From Pseudomonadota bacterium (lineage in GTDB: Bacteria; Pseudomonadota; Gammaproteobacteria; Steroidobacterales; Steroidobacteraceae): 40,321 nt of DNA. The DNA is taken from the NCBI GenBank assembly GCA_021779535.1, contig JAJYAM010000017.1, positions 1 to 40,321 of the forward strand, given 5' to 3'. Below, in pieces: positions 32,483 through 40,321 of the stretch. The notes under the pieces are model-generated. The model worked only from the letters and a program-made list of their open reading frames with translations, made no database searches and had not been told where the DNA came from. Both the position numbers and the translations under genes were made by a program. The first letter of the stretch is position 1; every line of letters starts with the position of its first letter.

Positions 32483-34402
32483 TCAGCTCGCGCGGGCCCG
32501 CGGATCGGCGCCCGCCAAGGGTCCGAGCGCCTCCTCGAGCGGCCCGAGCCAGGGCTCGAAGTGACGCCACTGGTCGAGACCTTCCCGGTTGATCGGCCGG
32601 CGAACCTGCTCCGAGCTCACCGTGCGCACCGCGCGCTCGGTCTTGTGGAACTCGAGGCACGCCGGCTCGAACGGCAGCCCGCAGAAGTCGAGCAGGCGAT
32701 GCACGGTGCCTTCGAAGTCGTTGACCGTGTCCGCATGCCACACGCGCAGCACTTTTCCCGGCAGCACGCGGTCCCAGTGCGCCATCAGCCGCACGTAATG
32801 GCGGTAATAGTGGCCGACCTCGCGAAGTCCATAGCTGAACTCCTGGCCGTTGCCGAACAGTTGCTTGAAATTGCTGAAGCAGCAGGCCATCGCATCCCGC
32901 CGCGCATCGATGACCTTCGCGTTCGGCAAGATCAGCTGGATGAAGCCGATGTCGAGGAAATTGCCCGGCATCTTGTCGACGAAGAACGGCGCCTTCTCGC
33001 GGTAGACCTGGGTCTCCTCGAGGTAGATCTCGCCGAGACGCCGCCACTCGTCGGGACGCAGGTCCGCCAGCAGCTCCGCGTAGCGATCCCGCTCCGCCGG
33101 CCCGCGCGGCCGGAACTGCTTCACGAGCCTGGGGATCTCCGGCAGCTCGAGCGTGCCGTCCACCTGCGAGTGCGATGCCAGGATCTGCTCGAGCAGGGTC
33201 GATCCCGCGCGGGGCATCCCGACGATGAAGATCGGGTCCGGGCGGAGGCACCCGACGCCGCGCCGGGCGGCGAAGAACTCGGGCGTGAACAACCGCTCCC
33301 GTACCTCCACGCTGCGTTCCACGGCCTCCGGGTTGTAGCGCGCCTCGGCGCGCCGCAGCGCGTTGCCGCGCGAATAACAGCGGAACGAGTCCTCGAATTG
33401 GCGGCGATCCTCGAGCGCCTTGCCCAGCGCGAAACTCACCGAGATGTGCTGCGGCGCCGACTCCGGATCGGCCGCGATCCGGCGCATCGCGCCGAGGTCC
33501 TCGTCGCTGAACCGGTAGGTCTTGAGGTCGGCGAGCGCCGCGTAGGCGGAACCGACGCTGTCCTTCAGCCGCAGCAGGCGTCGAAAGACGTCGATGGATT
33601 CCTCGGTCTTGCCCTGGTTGCGCAGCGCGAGCCCGATCGCGAATTGCAGCTCCCGGTCCTCGGGGGTCTCGACCAGCAACTGCCGGTACACCGTCAGGGC
33701 TTCGTCGAACCGGCCCAGGCCATCGCAGGCGCCGGCGTACAGCATCCGCAGCTTCCGTTCGGTCGGAAACAGCGCCAGCAGCCGCTGTGCCTGCAGCAAC
33801 GCGGGATAGAACCGCCGCCGCTGCTTGAAGATCATCCCGAGCTCGTAGCGGGCCTCGTGATACTCCGGATCGCGGTCGAGGATCGCCTCCAGCAACAGCT
33901 CGGCGTCGTCGAAGTTCTTGCGGTCCGAGCAGATCTGCGCGAGCAGCCGCATGCCGTCGAGGTGCGGCCCGTGACGGGTGAGGTACCCGCGGATGATCGA
34001 CTCGGCACCGTCGAGATCGCCCTCGCTCAGCCGGCTCGATCCCTCGACGAGCTCGGGCGGCAGGCCTTGAAGCTTCGCGAGCGCGGCCGCCGCCCGCTCC
34101 GCATCCGCGCGCCGGCCGGCCGCTCGCGCGAAACCGGCGAGCGCGCGCCACGCCTCCGGCAACGCATCGTTGAGCTCCACCGCGCGCCGGTACGCCGCCT
34201 CGGCACCCGCCCGATCGCCTTTCGCGATCAGGCAGACGGCGCGCTCCTGCCACAGCGAGCCGGATCTCGGATGAGTCGCTTCCAGCTCCTCGAGTTGCCG
34301 TAGAGCCGCCGCGTGATCGCCGGACCGACCGAGCGCTCGCACCTGCGTGAGTCCGTCGCGCAAGGCGTCGAAGGTACTCGTCGGACTGGCGCTCGCGACC
34401 AT
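32483..34402 (-). CDS. TPR-containing sulfotransferase
   Basis: 639 residues. The N-terminal half (about 20-290) is a run of TPR repeats (for example AEAAYRRAVELNDALPEAWRAL). The C-terminal half is a PAPS-dependent sulfotransferase: the 5'-phosphosulfate loop PIFIVGMPRAGSTLLEQIL lies near residue 390, and a 3'-phosphate block VIDARRDAMACCFSNFK near 500. Such proteins resemble tyrosylprotein or polysaccharide sulfotransferases, but their substrates in proteobacteria are mostly unknown. No signal peptide is seen, so it should be cytoplasmic. It is separated from the TonB-receptor gene upstream by a clear terminator and is followed by the OPT transporter gene. Confidence 0.9.
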   Translation of the reverse strand: MVASASPTSTFDALRDGLTQVRALGRSGDHAAALRQLEELEATHPRSGSLWQERAVCLIAKGDRAGAEAAYRRAVELNDALPEAWRALAGFARAAGRRADAERAAAALAKLQGLPPELVEGSSRLSEGDLDGAESIIRGYLTRHGPHLDGMRLLAQICSDRKNFDDAELLLEAILDRDPEYHEARYELGMIFKQRRRFYPALLQAQRLLALFPTERKLRMLYAGACDGLGRFDEALTVYRQLLVETPEDRELQFAIGLALRNQGKTEESIDVFRRLLRLKDSVGSAYAALADLKTYRFSDEDLGAMRRIAADPESAPQHISVSFALGKALEDRRQFEDSFRCYSRGNALRRAEARYNPEAVERSVEVRERLFTPEFFAARRGVGCLRPDPIFIVGMPRAGSTLLEQILASHSQVDGTLELPEIPRLVKQFRPRGPAERDRYAELLADLRPDEWRRLGEIYLEETQVYREKAPFFVDKMPGNFLDIGFIQLILPNAKVIDARRDAMACCFSNFKQLFGNGQEFSYGLREVGHYYRHYVRLMAHWDRVLPGKVLRVWHADTVNDFEGTVHRLLDFCGLPFEPACLEFHKTERAVRTVSSEQVRRPINREGLDQWRHFEPWLGPLEEALGPLAGADPRARAS

Positions 34403-34455
34403 GATCGACAGGATAAGCCGCGGCGCCGCCCCGCGCCACGCGCGGATAGAAAAAC

Positions 34456-34485
34456 GCCCCCTCGCAGCTTTCGCTGCGAGGGGGC
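34456..34485 (-). terminator. Rho-independent terminator of the TonB-dependent receptor gene
   Basis: A perfect 13-base stem, GCTGCGAGGGGGC (34473-34485) with GCCCCCTCGCAGC (34456-34468), has a TTTC loop on the plus strand, GAAA when read on the minus strand. On the minus strand the stem is followed by GTTTTTC. It stands 39 bases after the receptor stop and is the clearest intrinsic terminator in the window. Confidence 0.92.
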
Positions 34486-34523
34486 GCGAGGTCCATCAAA
34501 ACCCGATGGAAAAGTAACTGCGC

Positions 34524-37500
34524 TTAGAAGTCCGCCTTCAGGTTCATGAAGATGTACCGGCCGAGCGTGTCGTACACCTGCGGATAGGTGTTGCCGTTGA
34601 AGAACGGCGCGGGCAACGAGCTGGTCGGCAGGATCGGCGGATCCTTGTCCAGCACGTTGTTCACGCCGACGAGCACGTGCACGCCCTTGACGAGCTCGTA
34701 GCTCGCGACGAGGTCCAGGTAGTCGCGGCTGCCGGTCCACTGAATGGCCTTCTGGAAGCTCGACGCGAGCAACGGCGACGGGCTCGCCGAGTCGATCTCG
34801 GTATTCCCGAGGTGCCGCCAGCGCATGGTGAAGTCGAGGCTGCGCACCGGCGTCTCCCAGGTGGCGCTGAACGTGTGCCGCCACTTCGGCATCGGATTGC
34901 CACAGGTGCCGCCGAAGTAACCGGCGCAGTTGTAGGTCCCCGAACCCGGGTACGGCTCGGTGATGAACGAGAACACGTAGGTCCCGTTCAACGCGTAGTC
35001 GATCGCACCGAAGCGGCCCATGTCCTCGCGGTAATGCGCCGCGAGGTCCACGCCCCGCTCCTGTAGATACCCCAGGTTATTCAGCGGATCGTTCACGTAG
35101 CCGCCCTGCGACAGCCAGATCGAGCCCGAACCGTCACGATGCACCAGGTTACAGAAGGTCGGGTTGTTGTTGATGATGCACTGGTTGACGATCAGGTTCG
35201 CGCCGTAGCGCCCGATCACGTTGTTGATCTTGATGTCGTAGTAGTCGATGGTCGCGCTGAGCGTCGGCACGAAGGTCGGCGTGAAGACCAGGCCGAACGT
35301 GTAGGTATCCGCCTTCTCAGGGCTCAGCTGCGGATTACCGCCGATCATGCCGTTGTACTGGCCCGCCGGGTTGCCCGCGACGCCGGTCGCGCCGAACTGC
35401 GCCGGGGTGACGCCGTGCGCGAGGCAGGACGCCTTGCGCGCCGCGAGCGCCGAGCCGGTGAGATAGCTCGGCGGCGAGCCGAACCCGGTGGTCGCGCAGG
35501 GATCCTCGCTGCCGTCCAGGCCGACGACACGTTCGGCGAACAGTTCGCCGAGGTTCGGCGCCCGCACCGCGCGGTTGTAACCGCCGCGGAAGCGGAGGTC
35601 GGAGTTCGGCGACCAGTCGGCCTCGATCTTGTACGTGCTGGTGGTCGGACCGTAGTCGTACTTCGAGTAGCGATAGCCGGGATTGATCGAGATTTCCTTC
35701 GCGAAGCGCTTGTCCTGCACGATCGGCAGCCGCATTTCGACGAAGCCTTCCTTCACGCCGAACCCGGCGCTGAGCGGCGTGATCGCGCCGCCCTGGCCCG
35801 CGAGGTCGCCGGTCAGGAACTCGAGATCCGGCCGCAAGGTCACGAACTCCTCGCGATACTCGGCGCCGAAGTTGGTCACGAGGCCGTCATGGGCGCCCGG
35901 CATCTTGATGCCGGCGGATGTGCCGTCGTAGGTGAAGTCGGCGTGGTACACGCGCTCTTCGGTCCGGCCCTGCTCCGAGCCCGGGGTGGTGATGTACGCG
36001 ACCGACGCGGGGGTCGGCCCGCCGGCGGCGTTCGTGTACTGGGCCGAATAAGGGGTGCCGAGACCCCAGATGTCGTACGGCACGCAGCCCGGTGCGCCGT
36101 TCGCGCCGTTCGCGTTCGCGGCGCAGACCACCTGTCCGCTCGTCGGGTCGACGACCGCGTTCAATGCATAGGTGATCCGCTGCTTGGAGACGTCGTTCTG
36201 GTAGTTCTCCTGCAGCAACGTGACGCCTTCCTGCGCGTACACGTTGTACATCAGATTGTCGGTGAGGTTGCCCTTGCTGCCGATCACCATCCGGAACGAG
36301 GTATGGTTCAGGTGGTCCTGGCGGTTGCCGCCCTCGACGTTGCGCCGGCCGAACAGCACCGACGCGTTGCCGGTGGTCGCACCGTTGCACAAGGTCGTCT
36401 GTTCCTGGGCCGACAGCAGCGGGTTGTTGCAGTTCACCGTCCAGCCGCCGTCCGGCAAGCCGGTCACCGGATTGACGCCGAGGCCCGAGGTCAGGAACGC
36501 ACCGCTCGGCGCGATCTGCGCGACCGTGTGGTCGGTCATCATCATCAGCGAGCTGAAGACCTGGTGGTTCTGGTCGATGTTGTAATGCGCGAAATAGCCG
36601 CCGTTCCAGCGCTCGTCCGGCCGGATGTAGTAGTTCCAGGTGCCGTAGTTGAAGTGATGGATCCCGGGGACGATCTGCCCGGTCGCCGGAACGACGGTCC
36701 CGAAGATCACCGGCGCGGTGAAGTAGCCGTTCACCCCCGGCGGATTGGTGAAGAAGAACCCGCCGGTCGCCGCGGTGCTCGACCCGGAACACACCACGTT
36801 GCCGCCGCTGGTCGCGAGCGTGCAGCGGCTGAAGTCGCGCGAGCTCTGCATCACCGGGTTCGTGCGACGGTAGGTGAGGTAGGCCGTCGCGTTGCCCTTG
36901 CCGTCGGCGAAGTCGCTGCCGAGGATGAAGCTGACGTCCTTCTCCGCACCGTCCATCACCGAGCTCGGCGCCGAGCCATAACCGGCGGCCGGCGAGACCC
37001 CACCGTAACCATCGTGCTGGCTGTGCTGGAACGCCGAGGCGTTCGCGTTGATCTCGAAGCCCTGGAAGTGGTCGTTCATCACGAAGTTGACCACGCCCGC
37101 GACGGCGTCCGCGCCGTACACCGACGAGGCACCGCCCGTCAGCACGTCGATGCGCTCGATCAGCGCGGTCGGGATGTTGTTGATGTCGGCGGAGTTGTCG
37201 CCGCTGCCCGGGTCGCCCGGCATCAGGCGCTGGCCGTCGATCAGCACCAGGGTGCGCTGCGGTCCGAGACCGCGCAGGTTCACCGTCGCGGTGCCGGTCG
37301 CGGCGTTGGATGACATGGCACCTTGATCCGCGGCCACCTGCGGCAGCTGGTTCAGCACGTCTTCCACCGAGGTCGCGCCGAGCTGGGTGATCGCCTTTTG
37401 ACTCACCGAGATCACCGGGCTGGTCGAGTGCAGGCCCGGGATGCTGATGCGCGATCCGGTGACCACCACTTCTTGGAGCGTATTCGCCGATTCCGCCGAT

Positions 37501-37688
37501 CCGGTCGACGCCGGCGTGCCTTGCGCCGTTCCATTGGCTTGCGCGAGCAGGAGCGGTGCCGGCGGTCCCGCGGAGGCGTCCTTGGACGAATCGGCGTTCG
37601 CCGATGCGATTGGCAGTGCGACCGACGCCACTGCAGCATTGGCAAGCGCCAGTCGAATGGCCTGCTGCAAGAAGTGATTTTTTGCCAT
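34524..37688 (-). CDS. TonB-dependent outer-membrane receptor
   Basis: 1054 residues. A signal peptide (about 1-31, ending SANA) is followed by an unstructured linker. Then comes the plug domain: LQEVVVTGSRISIPG is the TonB-box-like start, and DVLNQLPQVAADQG, NLRGLGPQRTLVLIDGQRLMPGD and VYGADAVAGVVNFVMND are plug signatures. The barrel ends in LGRYIFMNLKADF with a C-terminal Phe for BAM recognition. This oligopeptide- or steroid-degrader-type receptor subfamily is large and mostly uncharacterised. The ATG at 37688 has GGGAG about ten bases upstream; a start 45 bases earlier lacks one. A consensus promoter and terminator flank the gene, so it is monocistronic. Confidence 0.94.
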   Translation of the reverse strand: MAKNHFLQQAIRLALANAAVASVALPIASANADSSKDASAGPPAPLLLAQANGTAQGTPASTGSAESANTLQEVVVTGSRISIPGLHSTSPVISVSQKAITQLGATSVEDVLNQLPQVAADQGAMSSNAATGTATVNLRGLGPQRTLVLIDGQRLMPGDPGSGDNSADINNIPTALIERIDVLTGGASSVYGADAVAGVVNFVMNDHFQGFEINANASAFQHSQHDGYGGVSPAAGYGSAPSSVMDGAEKDVSFILGSDFADGKGNATAYLTYRRTNPVMQSSRDFSRCTLATSGGNVVCSGSSTAATGGFFFTNPPGVNGYFTAPVIFGTVVPATGQIVPGIHHFNYGTWNYYIRPDERWNGGYFAHYNIDQNHQVFSSLMMMTDHTVAQIAPSGAFLTSGLGVNPVTGLPDGGWTVNCNNPLLSAQEQTTLCNGATTGNASVLFGRRNVEGGNRQDHLNHTSFRMVIGSKGNLTDNLMYNVYAQEGVTLLQENYQNDVSKQRITYALNAVVDPTSGQVVCAANANGANGAPGCVPYDIWGLGTPYSAQYTNAAGGPTPASVAYITTPGSEQGRTEERVYHADFTYDGTSAGIKMPGAHDGLVTNFGAEYREEFVTLRPDLEFLTGDLAGQGGAITPLSAGFGVKEGFVEMRLPIVQDKRFAKEISINPGYRYSKYDYGPTTSTYKIEADWSPNSDLRFRGGYNRAVRAPNLGELFAERVVGLDGSEDPCATTGFGSPPSYLTGSALAARKASCLAHGVTPAQFGATGVAGNPAGQYNGMIGGNPQLSPEKADTYTFGLVFTPTFVPTLSATIDYYDIKINNVIGRYGANLIVNQCIINNNPTFCNLVHRDGSGSIWLSQGGYVNDPLNNLGYLQERGVDLAAHYREDMGRFGAIDYALNGTYVFSFITEPYPGSGTYNCAGYFGGTCGNPMPKWRHTFSATWETPVRSLDFTMRWRHLGNTEIDSASPSPLLASSFQKAIQWTGSRDYLDLVASYELVKGVHVLVGVNNVLDKDPPILPTSSLPAPFFNGNTYPQVYDTLGRYIFMNLKADF

Positions 37689-37770
37689 TGAGTATTCTCC
37701 CAAGCAATTTTTGAAGAGCCGCCTTGCCACCACATGGTGCCCAAACGCAACAAGGCTTCTTAAGCCGTGT

Positions 37771-37799
37771 AAGATAGGTTCTGACGGCGTTGTTGTAAA
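37771..37799 (-). promoter_or_regulatory. Sigma70-like promoter of the TonB-dependent receptor
   Basis: On the minus strand TTTACA (37799-37794) and TATCTT (37776-37771) have a 17-base spacer, a five-of-six and four-of-six match. It would start about 75 bases before the receptor ATG. The rest of the 280-base gap (37689-37968) shows no other gene or strong repeat that I can see. Confidence 0.6.
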
Positions 37800-37968
37800 G
37801 GGTCATGGCCGGGTTCCCCGGAATCGCCGCGCAGCACCGGGGCGAGCGCGGACGGGATCCGCGGCACGGGACGGCGCCAGCAGCAACCGCAATGGAATCG
37901 AGAATTGTTGCGCTTCAACAACGGACCGCCATGCGGCGGTTCCTGAAATCCGGCCTGCGAAGCCATGA

Positions 37969-39786
37969 ATGACTGACCCGACGGGCCCAGCCGACGTTCC
38001 GACCGTCGAACGGGCGATCAGCTTGTTGCGACACGGAAAACCGCTCGCCAGCGCGGCGATCTGCGGCGCGATCCTCGCGCGCGAACCCCGCAACGCGATC
38101 GCGGCGCATCTGCTCGGGCTCGCCCTGAAGGACACCGGCGACTGGGAACAGGGGGAGCGCTGGCTGAAGTTCAGCATCACGCTCGAGCCGCAGCGCGGGG
38201 AATTCCACGCGAACCTCGGCAACCTGCTGAGCAAAAGCCGCAGATTTGCGGAAGCCGAGGCGGCGTACCGGGAAGCGCTGCGGCGGCTGCCGGGCTTGGT
38301 CACCGCGCTCCGCGGGCTCGCGCAGACCCTGGTCGACCTCGGCCGTTGGGCGGAAGCCGAGGCGCAATGCCGCGTCCTGCTCGGCCGCGACTCGAACGAT
38401 GCGGAAACCTGGGAAACCCTTGCGCTCGCGTTGACCCCGCAAGGCCGCCGCGGCGAGGCCGAGCACGCCCATCGGCGCGCGATCGCGCTCAAGCCGGACT
38501 ACGCCGTCGCCCATCACAATCTCGGCGAATTGCTGGTCACGCTCGAGCGGCCGGACGCGATCGACGCGCTCGAGCGGGCCCGCAACCTCGGCGCCGACGG
38601 CTACGAAGTCGCCTACAACCTCGGCCGCGCCGCGGTCGACGCGGGCGATCTCGAGCGCGCCGAGACGGAATTCGCGCGGGCGGTGGAGCTGCAACCGCTG
38701 AACCCCGAGGCACACCGGGCCCTGGCATCGCTGCGGTTCATGCGCGGCGACCCGGCGTTCGTACGATCGCTCAGCACCGCGGTGCGCGCCCATCGCGATC
38801 AACTCCCGCTGCAGATCGTGTTGGCCGAGCTGCTGTGGCACTCCGGGGAGCTGCCCGGCGCGGAGACCTTGCTGCGCGACGCGCTCACGCGCAACGGCAC
38901 CGACCCGACGGTGCGTTCGACGCTCGCAAGGGTGCTGCTGGATCAGGGGCGGCTCGACGAGGCCGAGGCCGAGGCGCTCGAGGCCGCGAGCCTCCGATCG
39001 GACGGCCCGGCCGCCGCGCTCCACCTCGTGACGGTGTTGATCGCGCGCGGGCGGCCGGCGGAAGCGCGACCGTTCATCGCGGCTCAGCTCCAGCGGGACC
39101 CGCTCGCCCCCGCGTGGCTTGCCTTCGAGTCCACCGCGGCCCGGATGCTCGGCGAGGAGCGCCACCGGGCGCTGTGCGATTACGAACGCTTCGTGCGCGC
39201 GTTCGACCTGCCGCCGCCGCCCGGCTTCGGCACGATCGCCGAGTTCAACGCGGCCCTGGCCGCGGTGCTCGAGGACCGGCACCGGTTCAAGCGGCAACCG
39301 CTCGACCGGACCCTGCGCAACGGGACGCAAACCTCCCGGAGCCTGCTGAGCGATCCGGAACCGGTGGTCCAGGCCGCGCTCGCGGCGTTCCAAACGGCCG
39401 TCCTCGAGTACCGTGCCGGACTCGAGGTACCGCCGGAGCATCCGCTCGCGCGAATCCGCGACGGCGCCGTGGCGTTCGCCGGCGCCTGGTCGGTACGTTT
39501 GGAACGCGCCGGCTTCCAGGTCAACCACCACCGCTCCGGCGGACTCGTGAGCGCGGTGTACGACGTCGTCGTACCGGAGGACGTGCGCGATCCCGCGCTG
39601 AAGCTCGGCTGGCTCAAGTTCGGCGAGCCGCGCTACCCGCCACCCGGCGTCGGACCGGAGTATTTCGTCGAGCCCCGCGCAGGCCGGCTGGTGCTGTTCC
39701 CTTCCTATTTGTGGCACGGCACCAACCCGATCTACAGCCACACGCCCCGGCTCAGCATCGCGTTCGACGCGGGGCCGACGGCCTGA
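37969..39786 (+). CDS. TPR protein with C-terminal 2OG-Fe(II) oxygenase-like domain
   Basis: 605 residues. TPR units fill about 10-370 (for example AEAEAAYREALRRLPGLVTALRGLA and AETEFARAVELQPLNPEAHRAL). The C-terminal 130 residues match the putative 2OG-Fe(II) oxygenase type found behind TPRs: NHHRSGGLVSAVYDV (H520, H521), then LVLFPSYLWHGTNP (H583) and PRLSIAFD (R594, candidate 2-oxoglutarate contact). One metal ligand of the usual HxD/E...H triad is unclear, so activity is likely but not certain. It is divergent from the TonB-receptor gene. Family members often neighbour TPR-sulfotransferases and TonB receptors. The ATG at 37969 is preceded by another ATG, four bases upstream, in a different frame. 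Confidence 0.85.
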   Translation: MTDPTGPADVPTVERAISLLRHGKPLASAAICGAILAREPRNAIAAHLLGLALKDTGDWEQGERWLKFSITLEPQRGEFHANLGNLLSKSRRFAEAEAAYREALRRLPGLVTALRGLAQTLVDLGRWAEAEAQCRVLLGRDSNDAETWETLALALTPQGRRGEAEHAHRRAIALKPDYAVAHHNLGELLVTLERPDAIDALERARNLGADGYEVAYNLGRAAVDAGDLERAETEFARAVELQPLNPEAHRALASLRFMRGDPAFVRSLSTAVRAHRDQLPLQIVLAELLWHSGELPGAETLLRDALTRNGTDPTVRSTLARVLLDQGRLDEAEAEALEAASLRSDGPAAALHLVTVLIARGRPAEARPFIAAQLQRDPLAPAWLAFESTAARMLGEERHRALCDYERFVRAFDLPPPPGFGTIAEFNAALAAVLEDRHRFKRQPLDRTLRNGTQTSRSLLSDPEPVVQAALAAFQTAVLEYRAGLEVPPEHPLARIRDGAVAFAGAWSVRLERAGFQVNHHRSGGLVSAVYDVVVPEDVRDPALKLGWLKFGEPRYPPPGVGPEYFVEPRAGRLVLFPSYLWHGTNPIYSHTPRLSIAFDAGPTA

Positions 39787-39807
39787 CGGCGGATCGGCGC
39801 CGCGCGA

Positions 39808-40321
39808 TCAGCGCAAGCGTTGCACCTTGCAGCCGCGGCGGGACGGGGTTTGCATCCAGTACGAATCCAGCCAGCCCCGCGAGATCTCCACGGTGTCGCC
39901 CACGTCGACCGGGGGTGCGTTCCCGTCGTTGAGCAACTCTTCCCAGACCTGTCCGTTCGCGAGTTGATAGAGCATGCGTCCGTCCGGCGCCTTCTGCAGG
40001 CGGACCACCCGGGTCGTGATGCTGGAGATGGACCGCTGCTTCGGATGGCGCTTGAATTCCTGCGCGAGGATCGCGGCCGACGACATCCCGAAGGTCCGCC
40101 GGGGATCCGGGAGCGCCACCGTGGGCTCACGGGATTGCACGGCACGCGGCGTGCTCGAGGTCAGGGTCGCCGCCAGCCGGTCGAAGCACTGCAAGCGCCG
40201 GGCATCGGCCGAGACGCCGCGGCAGGCGAGCACCCGTTGGGCGAGACCGGCGGAGGGCGCCGCAGCGGCCAGCGCCGGCCCCACGCTGAGCACCGCGCAG
40301 GCCAGCAGGGCCCGGATTTCG
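39808..40321 (-). CDS. Probable secreted protein of unknown function, 5' partial
   Basis: At least 171 codons; the reading frame stays open to the right edge. A GTG at 40293 could start it, but the upstream residues (EIRALLACAVLSVGPALAAAA) continue as a signal-peptide hydrophobic core, so the true start probably lies outside. The mature N-terminus has LACRGVSADARRLQCFDRLAATL, a Cys-pair motif seen in several small periplasmic proteins. The C-terminal part (YQLANGQVWEELLNDGN, VDVGDTVEISRGWLDSYWM) looks like an SH3-type beta domain common in gammaproteobacterial hypotheticals. It is convergent with the 2OG-oxygenase gene. No function is known to me. Confidence 0.75.
   Translation of the reverse strand, partial: EIRALLACAVLSVGPALAAAAPSAGLAQRVLACRGVSADARRLQCFDRLAATLTSSTPRAVQSREPTVALPDPRRTFGMSSAAILAQEFKRHPKQRSISSITTRVVRLQKAPDGRMLYQLANGQVWEELLNDGNAPPVDVGDTVEISRGWLDSYWMQTPSRRGCKVQRLR

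Noticed and set aside
35139-37313. Plus-strand frame of 724 codons opposite the TonB receptor
   Set aside because: Antisense to a full-length receptor with signal peptide, plug and barrel; composition is Arg/Val/His-rich.

Overview
The window is about 40 kb of very GC-rich, densely coded DNA with strong C/G bias at codon third positions. It looks like the chromosome of a chemolithotrophic proteobacterium, most likely a gammaproteobacterium. The evidence is a sulfur-oxidising heterodisulfide-reductase-like (sHdr) operon with its lipoate-binding protein, a dedicated lipoate-assembly operon, an Isp-type [NiFe] hydrogenase, and Gram-negative outer-membrane proteins (FadL type and a TonB-dependent receptor). 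I see no tRNA, rRNA, CRISPR array, insertion sequence or phage gene.

Left part (1-5320): a partial hydantoinase/oxoprolinase gene on the minus strand, an RCK-domain potassium channel, and a LysR regulator divergent from a doxX-pirin pair. An AT-rich intergenic region with two inverted repeats separates the last two units.

Hydrogenase part (5345-10740): a cluster of competing GC-rich hairpins precedes hynD-hynS-isp1-hynL-isp2. These five genes are nearly gapless or overlapping. Isp1 is a b-type membrane cytochrome and Isp2 is HdrD-like, so electrons from H2 should pass through a CCG-domain iron-sulfur protein.

Sulfur part (10784-26462): two divergent units share an AT-rich control region at about 13434-13655. 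Leftward are dsrE2-tusA-fadL-osmC (sulfur trafficking plus an outer-membrane channel). Rightward are an HDAC-fold deacylase, lipS1, lipS2, sLpl(AB) and a Gat-like protein, joined by ATGA overlaps or short gaps. A 150-base gap with a palindrome follows. Then come dsrE3-hdrC1-hdrB1-hdrA-hyp-hdrC2-hdrB2-orf138-lbpA and a SqrR/BigR-like ArsR repressor with a redox cysteine pair. The expected flow is: sulfur enters and is carried as persulfide on DsrE and TusA; sHdr oxidises it using the lipoyl arm of LbpA; LipS1, LipS2 and sLpl build that arm; ArsR senses persulfide and controls the operons.

Right part (26567-40321): a cardiolipin-synthase-like PLD protein; a cNMP-binding-domain protein with a 37-codon leader ORF, divergent from an EmrB-type MFS exporter; an OPT oligopeptide transporter downstream of a TPR-sulfotransferase; a large TonB-dependent receptor with a clear promoter and terminator; a TPR protein with a C-terminal 2OG-Fe(II) oxygenase-like domain; and a partial, probably secreted, unknown protein.

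The most interesting points are the apparently intact HDAC-like deacylase inside the lipoate-assembly operon, the Gat protein that has lost its nucleophile, two uncharacterised proteins in the sHdr operon, and the candidate operators for the persulfide-sensing repressor.
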